64,000 nucleotides of DNA from Sipunculus nudus (Eukaryota; Annelida; Sipuncula; Golfingiida; Sipunculidae). The stretch lies in assembly GCA_026874595.1 (NCBI GenBank), contig CM049309.1:3260076-3324075 (forward strand), written 5' to 3'. A program made the translations under genes and the position numbers. Below the pieces are notes generated by a model. That model was not told the origin of the DNA. It ran no database searches and saw only the letters and a list, made by a program, of their open reading frames with translations. Below are positions 36,886 through 49,864 of the stretch, one piece after another. Numbering within the stretch: the first letter of the stretch is position 1; every line of letters starts with the position of its first letter.

Positions 36886-39800
36886 CACTTTGACACTTGA
36901 GAAAGACATTTTACTGGGATCATGGACATGGTGTACATTATACCAAACTTTCAAGCTATAGCAACCCTGTTTCAATAATATTTTGTCATGTCAGCACATA
37001 TACACCCCCTATATAACAAAGAACTGACTACATTACAAATGCTGAGCTAAAACCATTAAGCTTGGGCAATGCAAGAAGCAAGGGGTGAATTCTAAGTGCT
37101 CTTTATTAAATAATTACATTTTTATTATTCACAGACGATTATTTTTTTATGGGTTAATACCTCGGTAATGCAAAATGTAAGTGACACCATCAGCAATACA
37201 AAATAAAAATACTATCTCAAACAGCAAAACTAAATGCCAGTTAAGCTATAATTATTGATGACAAGAAAATACAGATCGTGGCACTGACCAAACATAAAAT
37301 AAAAAGTTATTGCAAATCATTTTAAGAAAGTCTGAGCAGTGATCACTGCATAATTTATTCTTACTTTTGATGGCCCCTGTAAAAAATAAAGTAGAAATCC
37401 TCGTGATTCCTGAACACTTTTGGTTGTTTTTTCTTAGTACTGAAATTGATGAGGACACAAGGGGAGATAATCTGTATTAATTTTAGTTATAGCATTCACA
37501 AACCTTTAATTTTCAACATGGCCCACAATTAGAAACTGAAAATATGAAAACTGTAGCTTGTGCTACACAAAATTTCAGGACAATCCACGTACCCATTGCT
37601 GAGATATGCTGCAAAAAACTAGTGATCATTGGTGGTTTAATTGGTGGACAAGGCATATGGCAGTAGTTCATAAGTGAGCTACAGGTTACAGCTCCGTGTT
37701 GCCTTACCTTCTCACCATTCTAGACTTTATAATACGTCTTTAAATTCCAGTCAAATAGTACCATACACTTTATTAACTGCTGAAAAAGATGCTGAATCTT
37801 ATTCAGAAAAAAATCTTTTTGCTCAATGAGAGCCATCAACTTGAGACTTACTTTGAGTGTCTTTTTATTTGTGATTTGTGTAAATTGAAATCTGAAATTT
37901 GTAATAAGCAAGACTGCTTAATAAGGGCATGGTTCTAATTTCACAGACTTCCAGTTTTTATAACCACAGACTGATAAGACAGCAAGGCACCTCTTGTTTC
38001 ATATTGCATAATTCTACGCCACATGGTGTGTCCAAGGGATTTTAAACACTGACATCAAAGAGGACAAGCCAAAAATAATATGGTGCCCATCACAACTACA
38101 ACACCTTTGCCAAAGTTTGACAATTAATTACATAAATATATTAATTATACACCTTGTTTAACTTATATGAGGTAAATGCACCTTTGAGCAAATGAAAAGT
38201 GTACTTGATTGCAGGATTTAAGCAGATCAGAAGTTAGCTGAATAAGGTGTGGTGTGTAAACTGGCTGTCAGACACTGTGTGGACTTCAGTTTTCAAAGTT
38301 CAGATCAATAATAGATTTCAGTCATATTACAGGTAATATATCACTATTTTATTTTGTAGCAGTTTTACCAAATTTTCAACAGTAACTGTTTGATAGTTAC
38401 TGAGATGGTTTGCTTAAGTTGCTGCAAAATTCCAGAACAGATTATAAACATGCAATATGTATAATATCAGAAAACTGAAGGAACTAAATGAAAGAGATCA
38501 AGGTGTCATTGCTCCTGAAGGGGAAAAACTGAAGGTCTGTTCTTGATATCCCATATTTTATGAGCAAAACATAATACACTGGGTTATTTCTTCAAAACTC
38601 CACATCTAACATTCTTTGTGATAACCCTTTGAAAGAATCTGCCTCTGTAAAATTTGGTAAACAGTACATGGTAGAAACAAACCAAGTAAGTCAGTAGTCT
38701 GATTAGCATAATTGCAAGTTTGTATTTTACTACTTTCTATCCAAACAGTACTTCACAAAATCTGAAAGAAACAATATCCTTACTTCTTGCTGATTATTCT
38801 TTTAGAATGTCAACAATCAGCCTGTGTTTAACACATTTTTTTTTTGCATGTGAAAACATATTGTTTATTTTCCATATATGAAGTTTATTAGAATTCTTAT
38901 TTATTTTTAAAATAAGGCATCACAAAAATAATAACGGAACTATAGACTCTGGGAACATACAAGAGAATTTGAGGGCCTTTTTTTTTAATTTTCCTCTTTT
39001 GAGAATCAATGCTTTAAACAAAATGTGTACTTTTGGTTACCTTCTGGAGGGATAAGGAAATATTCATCAGTTCTTAGGTGTATTTCAACAACACAAAAGC
39101 TATTTCTATTTTCCAAGATACTTTTACGCCTTTTTTTAAAGATTGAGGCAAGAGCATCAATAAGCAGAAATACCAATGTTCTCATTCACAAAAATATCTG
39201 CAAATTTGTTTTTTAAATATTTTTTTTTTTCATGTGACCCATATGTGTTGTCTCTTGATGAGAATTATGTTAATGCTTCAGGTCAAATTTTCAACTTGTG
39301 TATCTGTAACAAATTTCCCCAATGATTACAAGCTTTTTTTGGTATTGACATCTCATATTCACTGCTGAATATTCTGTGTACAGTATCATATTTTGAATCA
39401 AGGAAACATGTAACAAACAGCCCAGTGGTGGCACAGGTAGACCTACAATTCTAGTCAATATGACTCCATCCTGTGTCATGATATAATAAGTTATCAGAAG
39501 TCACCGGCCCTGAAAATTAACTTAGAAATGTGGATTATCAAGTCTTGTGCCTTTGACAGGTACATACTAACCGAGACCAGTATTGAAAACCTAAAAAGTA
39601 ACATGAAAATACACCTATTGATTCTTATTTAAATATATAAATTTTATAATGTACATATATAAACACTCTTGCACTTGTAATCTTGAATAAAGTTCAAGAC
39701 TGACAAAGGTTCCATATAAAATAATGTGATTATTATTGTATAACCAAGTACTCAAGTAGGTTCAATGGTAATACTGCTTCTGATTGGCAATGTCTAGAGT

Positions 39801-40087
39801 TATGTCTCTGGATCTTTTGGTATTTAATAATATTTAATAGTTGAGGAACAAGCCACTCCTCAAGTAGCTTTTGTGTTAAACTTAACAGCCTGTCAAAGGG
39901 CACTGGTTTCCGTTTCAAACCCCACCAGTGCCTCAATGGCATAATGGTGAAAAATCTTTTTAGAACCTCAGAGATTTGCTCTGTCTTAGATGACAGGCAA
40001 GACTTCTGGATTAATCCTAACCCCTTGCATATAACACCCGAAATCCAGAAAGGCTTAATAATAAAATATAATTCTTATTGTATAGAA

Positions 40088-40133
40088 ACCTTCATCCTCA
40101 TTCAATAGACAGTGCCACCAATAGGCCATGGAC
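40088..40133. repeat. Dispersed motif, copy 2
   Basis: It matches 18429-18477 with a few substitutions, but an A-rich stretch, not an ACAAG head, follows it. Confidence 0.6.
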
Positions 40134-41388
40134 CCTTCCTTTATAAAAAAAAGAAAAAGAAAAATAAACCCACTAAAATTTAAAAAGATTTTTCAGTGAC
40201 TATTTTCTAAAGTGAAAACCAAATAATTCCATCAGATGTACTGTAATAATAACGACAGGAAAGTCTCCATTTATGGACACCTCTGAACAATGGACAGCTC
40301 TCTATAACAAACACTTGAGGTGGTCCTGTGATCTGTTGATTCACAAGCCTGTTAGCTCTCAAGGAACAAAACCTCTCCATTTCAGGCAAAATCAAGGTGC
40401 TGTCAGTGTCCATTAATGGGAGGTCAGAAAAGTCCAGGCCCTGTCAGTGTCATTTATATGGTTACACAATATGTACATCTGGTTACCACTAATATTTATT
40501 TTCAAGTTGTGATAGAATGACCCCTTATGCCAATGTGAATTCTGAAAGCAAGACTGGAGAAACAAGACAGACATTGGATTTATGTATTTATCAAAACAAG
40601 AATTATATACATCATGTCAGTACATACACCTTCCTATAGACAATGTTTACTTGCCATTAAAGCTGCAAATATTACAAAGTACAGAACAGTGGAATCAATA
40701 TGGAGAATCTAAGCCATCATGTACACTACACTTTGGGTCTATTTAGAAGATTCAGAGTGGTTTTATCAGGTCAGTTCAAGACCATCAATAGTTGATTTTG
40801 ACAAGGTGTACAAGGACTTGACATTAAAACTTGCCCCACTGCCTGAAGCCAAAGACAACTGTAAAGATGACTTCCCATTTAAGGTGAATTCTGTTACCTG
40901 TAGGCTATAGTGCTGAAATCAATTTAACCAGAGGACAATAAAAGAACCTAAAAACATTCACATATTGACATGTTAACCACTGATGAAACAAACTATTAAC
41001 GATCTGACAGTCAGTAAGAAGTGGTCCATTAATAATTAAATCTGGCTTCAAATTTTATTCAACAATCACTAAACAAGGAAACAAAATAAAATACACTGAG
41101 TTTCTTTTTCTTTTATAGACAGCAATTTTTGGCCTCACCTGGCACTTGGGTCAGTGTTACTCTTCTGTTAAGTCAAGCACTTTGTCCTTGATACAAGACA
41201 GTTAACATAATAGTTCTTACCAAATCTGAACAGAGGTTAGCAACGTCAGGACTACAGTACAATACACGCTCTCTTTACTGAAGTCCAGAGAGATAGAGGA
41301 CAGAGGGAGATCATGACAGTTTAAATAAATTGTTTCTAAGACCTTAACTAAATGTAAAGTTATAAACATATGAAACATCCCAAAGATA

Positions 41389-41817
41389 CTGTGGTTGGTT
41401 TTTTTATTCGCAATGTTAACATTTTGCGATTTTCATTTTTCAGCATTTTGTGATGGTTCCATTTTCACAATCTCACCATACAGTAAACTACAAAGTGTAT
41501 CCATTATTATATAATTTATCTGATATGTGCACAGTATTTTAATTGTTTATGAAGGATACCAAAGCACACAAAACGAGTGGGAAATTCTTGTCCATAATAG
41601 GCAGGATATAATAATAGGCTGGATCTCATATATTTTATAACATCCAAATTTTGACTTGCCACCCTACAGGCAAGTACCAACAATGAGGCCACAGTATAAA
41701 ACAGCTGTTCGCCTGTGAAGATGGGGCATCTTATTCACAAAAGTTTTATTTTCACAATGATTTCCCTTTGTGACTATTTAGAATAAGAAACCCTAGCAAA
41801 CAAAAAGCCAACCACAG
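41389..41817. mobile_element. Tc1/mariner-like MITE
   Basis: Inverted ends CTGTGGTTGGTTTTT and AAAAAGCCAACCACAG enclose 429 bp without coding capacity and are flanked by TA on both sides (41387-41388, 41818-41819), the target of Tc1/mariner elements. The inside is full of TTTTCAnnATTTTG-type inverted segments. Similar end sequence occurs at 44357 (ATACTGTGGTTGCC) and 49637 (ACCACAGTA). Confidence 0.7.
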
Positions 41818-42872
41818 TATATTAAACCCTAGCACAACACATATCTCATACACTGCAACCGCTGTGGGATAATTGTTGACAAATTAATGTACCAAGTTTA
41901 TCTTTCGTATGTGTGAAGAACTCACTGATAAATAAAAATACTGATATATGAAGTCAGCCAGAAGCATACATGGCATGGTGGTTCAAGTGAAATCGTAATG
42001 CACACCCTGCTGTTTTTAAAATTCAGACTGCAATGATACATTATATCATGATACAGTTTGTATCATGATACTACTCAATATATGATATGAACCAATATAT
42101 ATATATATATAATAACTATATATAAAATAATAATTAGAGTGATTACAGTTTAAGATTCTAGGTGTATATTCTTCTCTTTTGAAAGATAACCAAACTTCTC
42201 CTTAAACAAAAATTTGAACACCATACACTGCTGAGAGACTTTTATGAAATGCCTGATTTAGTTTTTCATTTGATGACTAAACATCATCTATTTTAAACAC
42301 AGAGACATCTGATGACAAGGATAGAATATTAAACTTTTTATTGTAAAATAATAATTCACAATTATCACTAGCACTCACATGAATACACCCTTCTCAGCTC
42401 TTCTCAAGGCTCAGTGGGGAATTTATAATTGAACGTCAGCCTTTGATTCTGCCCGCAGAGTGGCAAGGAGTACGATTTTGAAGAATGAACCTCAATTACT
42501 CTCACCAAACAATAAAAATAACAAACAAACAAGACTTTTCCTGCTACAAATTTTCCTGTTAAGTCTGTTTGAGTACACTTTATCACACTGAGCTGAATAG
42601 CATTTATCATATCAATGATTAGAGTGTCCTTGTTTTTGATCCCTCCATCCACTATTTAGAGCAAGAAGCGATTTAACTCCCAGGTGTATACTTTTATCTG
42701 AAGATTATGTGTCAACAGAGACTCTCATTAAAACCCCTGTATATACGCTAATCTGAAGATTGTGTGTGTCAACAGCAGCTCTCAGTTAACCAGTAAGCTT
42801 GGTCAGTGGTATGAAGCAGTTTTTTACTTCAATACTAGAGAGTTCCATACTGTCAGATCATATAAACAAAGC

Positions 42873-43059
42873 ACCAGGAGCTGGTGAAGCAGCTAACAGG
42901 CTGGCGACTTTGTGTTTGTTTTCTGTACACTGGCACGGTGGATCCTTCGGATCAGCTCCATCAAGAGTGCACTGGTCATTCACTTGTCGTGGAGGGAGAA
43001 GATTTTACCACAGGAGATGATGTTAAACTCTCACTGGATGCTGGCAAAATTAAAACAGT
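42873..43059 (+). CDS. Unrecognised candidate coding exon
   Basis: This plus-strand stretch is open for about 62 codons after a CAG (ending 42872) and before GTAAAT. GC content is higher than around it. The conceptual product contains CFLYTGTVDPSDQLH and VVEGEDFTTGDDVKLSLDAG, which looks protein-like, but I recognise no family. A second frame is also open, the acceptor lacks a pyrimidine tract and no partner exon was found. Confidence 0.22.
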
Positions 43060-45138
43060 AAATGATGTTATTATTTAGAGACAAATCTCATGTACCTAAT
43101 ATATTGCTTAATGCTAGATCACTGATAACTAAATTAATGGCTCCAACATGAATGAATATAATTTTTTAATATCTATGACAAGAATTCATACACTTCTTAA
43201 TTGCTTTGACACAAATTCATATTTGGATTATTCTTATTATGTATAACATGTACATTGCAATAAAACTGTAAGTCTTGAAAGATATTTCAGCCAAAACAAA
43301 ATGTAGCATTCTGAAGATAATGAGGCTCATTCCTATATAATTGCTTCCATTGCTACCTTACTGGAAGGCAAAGTCATTTTGATAAATTTTAGTCTATCAT
43401 GTCATAATACACTGATATTTAATCTTTATTCTCCAGCTGATAACTGATATAGGTATTTCTCATGATAATCAATCACTAATAACTGATCACCAAGCCTTTA
43501 CTGATTTAATACTTTCCCATAGCCTGCTGCTACAACTAAATACATACTGAACCTACAATTTACAATTATTTATACATCTCCATAAGGTAAAAATGTATTC
43601 AAATTTTTGCTTTTCCCTGACATAAAATGAATCAATTCTTGATTATATTTATTTATTTGACCTTCTTATATGAAAGATTAAATAGCCATATCAATTGCTT
43701 AGCAAATCAATTTTTAGAAGAACCCATAGCTTTTATGTATGAAATTTCAAGTCTATCACAACTGGTGGGTCAGATTTATTTCTCCTTAAGTGGCACATTG
43801 AAAACACTGTATTTACAGCCATGGTACAGGTTGTGCATAGTTTTGACTGTTCACAGCAAAATGGGCATATCAGTCAGATATGTTCAATAAACTGCTATTT
43901 CCAAAAAAAAATGAAAATAAATCAATGTGAAAAAAGGCAAATGTTTAATTCTGTGTTCACAATCTCATGAAAGGTATAATCACCTATGGGAAATACTGAC
44001 TGGAATGATATTAATACTGAGGGATTGATTAATATACAGATAGAAAACATAGAGCAAAAGACAGATTATTGTATGCGAGACAGATCAAAGTCCAATCTGT
44101 GTATGGAGAGAATTAAGAGTACAACCAACCTTCTGTTTCAGGATCCACTGTACTACTGTCATTTGAAGTCTCTTCTGATAAAACTCTTCTATGTTCAGTC
44201 TCAAGTCTGAAAGTGCCAACACATTAAATACAGAACAGGATTCCCAAGAAGACATGAGGATTTTGAACCATGACCTGGTTCCTGTTTATATATTATTATT
44301 TTTGAGGACCTCACTGTATAACTTTGACTTCTAGACACTACTCTGAGGAGTAGATGCATACTGTGGTTGCCTTTATATCGGCAGATTTGAATTTTCGCAT
44401 TTTTAAAATATTTTTAAAAGTTTCACGGGGTTCCATTTTCTCGCTCTATCATTGGTCTAGTAGTATATTTTATTATCAAAAATTATTTCATTAACCGGTA
44501 ATTTCACTATTATCTAGGTCTAGGCCTACTATTTCTCTGTCCGGATATCGCATGTTCTAACATTCACGGATGGCTGAGCCGACGCCTGCGGGAAGCATTG
44601 ACCCTGCTGGCTGTAATAAGTTCAGGGCCGAGGCTTATTAACAAGTGACCCAGGGGTCATGACGCTCAGCTGACCAGGAAGACATTGACAAAAGTAATTT
44701 TATCATCTGAATGTCAAATTTTAATGAAATACTTTTTCCAAACTTGACCTTTTGTATAAAATCATCCAATATTCATTGGGGTACTATGGAGCTCTGTAGC
44801 ATGAAGGATATGGGTAACAGACACCTATTTTCAAGGTTTACAAGATGACTTTTCAGGGGTCTCCCAGCATGTCAAAAAATAAAATTCTAGGTCCAGTTAT
44901 TATGATTTGTGCCCTGTTAACAAATCCAAACGTTTATTCTGGGGGGTATTTCAAAGCCGCATAGGATGAAGGATATGGGTAACAGAGATGTAATTTCAGG
45001 TGCACAAGGAGACTTTTCAGGGGCCTCCCAGCATATCAAGAAAGGAGATTCTAGGTCAAGTCATTATAATTTTTGCTCTGTTAACAGATGACCAAATCTT
45101 TATTCTGGGGAGTACTTCGGAGCCCCAGAGCATGAAGG

Positions 45139-45414
45139 ATATGGGTAACAGGGACCTTATTTCGGGTTTCCATGTAGACCTTTTATGGGCTTCCCTGGAG
45201 GTGAGGACAGAAGATTCTAGGTCCAGTCATTATGATTTGTGCCCTGTTAATATATGACCAAATCTTTATTCTGGGGGGTACTTCAGAGCCCCATAGCTCA
45301 CAGAATATGGGTAACAGGGACCTTATTTCGGGTTTCCATGTAGACCTTTTATGGGCTTCCCTGGAGGTGAGGACAGAAGATTCTAGGTCCAGTCATTATG
45401 ATTTGTGCCCTGTT
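45139..45414. repeat. Recent 166-bp tandem duplication
   Basis: The 110 bp at 45139-45248 is repeated without a mismatch at 45305-45414. This identity is much higher than between the other units around it, so the step is recent. Confidence 0.95.
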
Positions 45415-47408
45415 TACAGATGACCAAATGTTTAAACATCACAAAAGTATAGAAAAAAAATCTTAAAAAAATAAAAAAAATATAGGTGGCGCCACCAATC
45501 TCCAGAAATTGATGAAACACTCCATGATCAATATCCATGCAAAGAATCATGGTGATTAATGCATTAGTTGTTCAGATACTTGAGCTTTTGTATTAAATTT
45601 TGCATTATTCTGGGGGGGTACTTCAGAACCCCACAGCTCAAAGAATATAGGTCACAGTGACCTAATTTCAGGTTTACAAGGAGAATTTCCATAGACCTCC
45701 CAGGATTTCAAGTAAGAAGATTCCCGGTCTAGCGGTTATGATTTGTGCCCTGTTAACAGACAGACGCCTGGATGGCCGGACGGACGACGGACAAAAGGTG
45801 ATCCCTACAGCTCAGATGACTTTCAGTCAGCTGAGCTAAAAATTGAAAAAATACAGGTGGCGCCACCAGAATGCAGAAACTGATGAAACATTTCATGATC
45901 AATATCCATGCAAAGAATCATGGTGATCAATATAATAATTGTTCAGATACTTGAGCTTTTGTATCAAATTTTCCATTATTCTGGGGGGTACTTCGGAGCC
46001 CCATAGCTCAGAGGTTATGGGTAACAGAGACCTAATTTCAAGTTTTTAAAGAAACTTTTCATGGGCCTCTCAGCATGTCAAGAGAGAAGATTCTAGGTCC
46101 AGTTGTTACGATTTGTGCCATGTTAACAGATGACCTCATCTTATGAGGTCTCAAAAATAGAGAAAAAAATTCGTAAAAATAAAAAAAATACAGGTGGTGC
46201 CACCATACTGCAGAAACTGATGACACATTCCATGATCAATATCCATGCAAAGAATCATGGTGATCACTGCAAAAGTTGTTCAGATACTTGAGCTTTTGTA
46301 TCAAATTGTCCATTATTCTGAGGGATACTTCAGATGACTTACAGTCAGCTGAGCTAAAAACACTTAATGGTCAATATCCATGCAAAGAATCATGATGATC
46401 TCCGTATTAGTTGTTCAGATACTTGAGCTTTTGTATCAAATTGTCCATTATTCTGAGGGATACTTCAGAGTCCTATAGCTTGAAGGATATGGGTAACAGA
46501 GACCTAATTTCAAGTTTCCACAGGCACTCTTCATGGGCCTCCTTGCATGACAAGAATGAAGTTTCTAGGTCCAGTTGTTGCAATTTGTACCCTCTTGATA
46601 GATAACATAGGTGGCGCCACCAGTCTGCAGGAACTGATGGAACATCTCATAATCAATATGTATGCCAAAAATCATGACCATCAGTGATGTAGTTATTGAG
46701 ATATTGAAGTTTTTGTATGAAATTTTTTACTACTCTGGGGGGGTACTTTGGGGCCCCATAGCTCGAAGGATATGGGTAACAGAGACCTAATTTCTGGTTT
46801 CCATGGAGACTTTTCATAGGTCTTCTAGTGTGTTGAGAATGAAGATTCTAGGTCCAGTCGTTACTATTTGTGCCATGCTAACAGATGACAGCATCCTTAA
46901 AGGTCTCAAAAATAGAGGAAAAAATCGTAAAAAATCGAACGATACAGGTGGTACCACCAGTCTGCAGGAACAGATGACACATCTCATGATCAATAGTTAT
47001 GCCACAAATCATGACCATCATTCAAGTAGTTAATGAGATATTGAAGTTTTTGTATGAAATTTTTTACTTTTCTTGGGGGTACTTTAGGGCTCCATAGCTC
47101 GGAGAATAAGGGTAACAGAGACCTAATTTTGGTTTCCATGGAGACTTTTCATAGGTCTCTCAGTGTGTCGAGAATGAAGATTCTAGGTCCAGTCGTTACT
47201 ATTTGTGCCACGTTAACAGATGACAGCATCCTTAAAGGTCTCAAAAATAGAGGAAAAAATCGTAAAAAATCAAAAAATACAGGTGGCGCCACAAGTCTGC
47301 AGGAACTGATGGAACATTCCATAATCAATATGTATGCCAAAAATCATGACCATCAGTGATGTAGTTATTGAGATATTGAAGTTTTTGTATGAAATTTTTG
47401 ACAACTCT

Positions 47409-47422
47409 GGGGGGGGGGGGGG
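47409..47422 (+). repeat. G14 run
   Basis: Fourteen consecutive G at the place where neighbouring units have 5-8 G before TACTTTGG. The length is likely unstable or uncertain from sequencing. Confidence 0.9.
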
Positions 47423-48426
47423 TACTTTGGGGCCCCATAGCTCGAAGGATATGGTTAACAGAGACCTAATTTCTGGTTTCCATGGAGACTTTTCATAGGT
47501 CTTCTAGTGTGTTGAGAATGAAGATTCTAGGTCCAGTCGTTACGATTTGTGCCATGCTAACAGATGACAGCATCCTTAAAGGTCTCAAAAATAGAGGAAA
47601 AAATCGTAAAAAATCGAACAATAAAGGTGGCACCACCAGTCTGCAGGAAGGGATAACACATCTCATGATCAATAGTTATGCCACAAATCATGACCAACAG
47701 TCAAGTAGTTAATGAGATATTGAAGTTTTTGTATGAAATTTTTTACTTTTCTTGGGGGTACTTTGGGGCTCCATAGCTCGAAGAATATGGGTAACAGAGA
47801 CCTTATTTCTGGTTTCCATGGAGACTTTTCACAGGTCTCTCAGTGTGTCAAGAATGAAGATTCTAGGTCCAGTCTTTACGATTTGTGCCTTGTTAACAGA
47901 TGTTTACATTTTGAAAGGTCTCAAAAATAGAGAAAAAAATTCGTAAAAAATCGAAAAATACAGGTGGCGCCACCAGTCTTCAGGAAGTGATGGAACATCT
48001 CATGATCAATATGTATGACAAAAATCATGACCATCAGTCAAGTATTTAATGAGATATTGAAGTTTTTGTTTGAAATTTTTTACTTTTCTGGGGGGTAGTT
48101 TGGGGCCCCATAGCTGGAAGGATATGGGTAACAGAGACCTAATTTCTGGTTTCCTTGGAGACTTTTCATAGGTCTCTCAGTGTGTTGAGAATGAAGATTC
48201 TAAGTCCAGTCATTACGATTTGTGCCTTGTTAACAGATGTTCACATTTTTAAAGGTCTCAAAAATAGAGAAAAAAATTCGTAAAAAATCGAAAAATACAG
48301 GTGGCGCCACCAGTCTTCAGGACCTGATGGAACCTCTCATGATCAATATGTATGCCAAAAATCATGACCATCAGTCAAGTACTTAATGAGATATTGAAGT
48401 TTTTGTATGAAATTTTGGACTTTTCT

Positions 48427-48442
48427 GGGGGGGGGGGGGGGG
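48427..48442 (+). repeat. G16 run
   Basis: Sixteen consecutive G at the equivalent place in a later unit of the same array. Confidence 0.9.
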
Positions 48443-48689
48443 TACTTTGGGGCCCCATAGCTCGCAGTATTGGGAAACAGAGACCTAATTTCTGGTTTCC
48501 AAGGAGATTTTTCATGGACCTCCCAGGATGTCAAGTAAGAAGATTCCAGTTCTAGCGGTTACGATTTGTGCCTGGTTAAAGGACAGACAGACGGACAGAC
48601 GGACAGACAGACAGACAGACGGACGACAGACAAAGAGTGATCGCTATAGCTCAGATGACTTTCAGTCAGCTGAGCTAAAAACAACTCGC

Positions 48690-49560
48690 ATGTTATGAAG
48701 GTGTGTGGAGAACAGACCTGAAACTACAAAGCTGTATATTACGTTTGTTTAGGGAAACTGTCTTGATAAGGGTATCTTACTCCTGTTAATTAAAAGTCGA
48801 GTCGTAATCACCTGCTCAACCAACAAGGGACGCCTGTAGGGAGCCCCCTTGTTTCAGTATCAAAGGCAGGGATGTGCCCAGATCAATTTGAGTGCCGTTT
48901 ATGCTGCTAATTACTTCCATATAGATGGATGAAGGAACCGTACTCAGTTTCTTACAGTTAGAATCTGAAGCAAAACATGATATTCCACTGTTTTACGGCC
49001 CCAAAATGAACTGTGACCTTTCAAATATTTTAAAAATTCACGTCATCACTAGCCAATCATCGTTTGGCGAGTCATGATTTCACAGAATTAGTCCTTTATA
49101 CAGTTAAAAGGTGGCACAACCCTAGCGGCTACAGTCACTACTTTAGTGGCAAATTTTATTCATTAATATGACTAAATATGGTACAATGTGAAAGAGTACT
49201 TCAACTCAATATTCATTTTAATCGGCATTGGATGTCATATAACTTGGCACACATACAAGTAATTTTTTAATATTACTGTCTAGCGGGCACTGACACTTTT
49301 CAGTCATGTGGCAGGGGACAGGAAAAACTGCCGGGTGCGTCTGCCGGCGTTAGCACTTAGCACGCACTTGCAAAGGGTCACGGTTTTCGCATCTAAGCCA
49401 ACCAATATTATTTTAAATGGGCCCTGTCATTCTCCCTGAATCATTTAACGTATATGCACCAGGCTCGCTGAACATCACTACGTAGCTGAAGATAAATCTT
49501 GACTGTCGCAAACTCTCGGCAGCTTCTGAAATTAATGATCATGGTCTTGTATTTGTGCAT
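48690..49560. other. No gene recognised; moderately CpG-containing sequence
   Basis: Between the tandem element and the palindrome there is sequence with somewhat more CpG (49270-49520) but no supported exon or promoter motif. Confidence 0.4.
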
Positions 49561-49569
49561 TCAAAACTG

Positions 49570-49631
49570 CGTGGTTTCAATTTCGCGGTCAGAGAGCGAC
49601 CGCGAATATTGCAAATTTGAAACCACCGCAA
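49570..49631. repeat. Imperfect palindrome, foldback
   Basis: GCGTGGTTTCAA-TTTCGCGGTC and GACCGCGAA...TTTGAAACCACCGC are inverted copies around AGAGAGC, with an unpaired stretch in one arm. Just right of it is ACCACAGTA, like a MITE end. Confidence 0.85.
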
Positions 49632-49864
49632 ATAAGATGACCACAGTATGTATTTCTATTTTAGAAAATGAGAAGATTACGAAAGCCCTGCAATAACATT
49701 AATGATTTTTTAATTTTTTCCAGCACTTGAACCTGACAGTTTGACATTGTTCACCGAGGTTGCAAAAACATATTTTGTTTAATTTTTGTTAAGAACTTCA
49801 CACAAATTAACATTATTTTCTCTCACTTGTTTCCGCTCTACTAACAAAATACTACATAAAAAAG

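Larger units (their letters stand above)
33001..44640. other. Gene-poor intergenic stretch
   Basis: No recognised gene apart from the weak candidate exon at 42.9 kb. It holds a 31-bp duplication at 33.5 kb, a 41-bp minisatellite, a MITE and a dispersed 49-bp motif at 40089. The long poorly coding ORFs seen here show no family features. Confidence 0.5.
44641..48682 (+). repeat. 4-kb element of tandem ~336-bp units with head and hairpin tail
   Basis: The head ACAAGTGACCCAGGGGTC then CGCTCAGCTGACC (44641) parallels that at 18486. The tail is a GGACAGAC stretch (48581-48632) followed by the stem TAGCTCA/TGACT...AGTCA/TGAGCTA (48647-48677) and AAAAA. Inside, AGGTGG marks occur at 46946, 47281, 47625, 47962 and 48299, a ~336-bp period. 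Each unit has GGGGGGTACTT(C/T)GG, CCCATAGCTC, GGGTAACAGAGACCTAATTT, ATTCTAGGTCCAGT and AATCATGACCATCA in order. Extra tails at 45809-45838 and about 46328-46361 suggest fused or nested copies. The many 60-100-codon ORFs in it are by-products of the period. Confidence 0.85.

Noticed and set aside
45000-48555. Many 63-101-codon ORFs in the tandem array with similar products
   Set aside because: The ORFs recur at the repeat period, exist in several frames and both strands, and show no domain. They are by-products of a non-coding repeat lacking stops in one frame.
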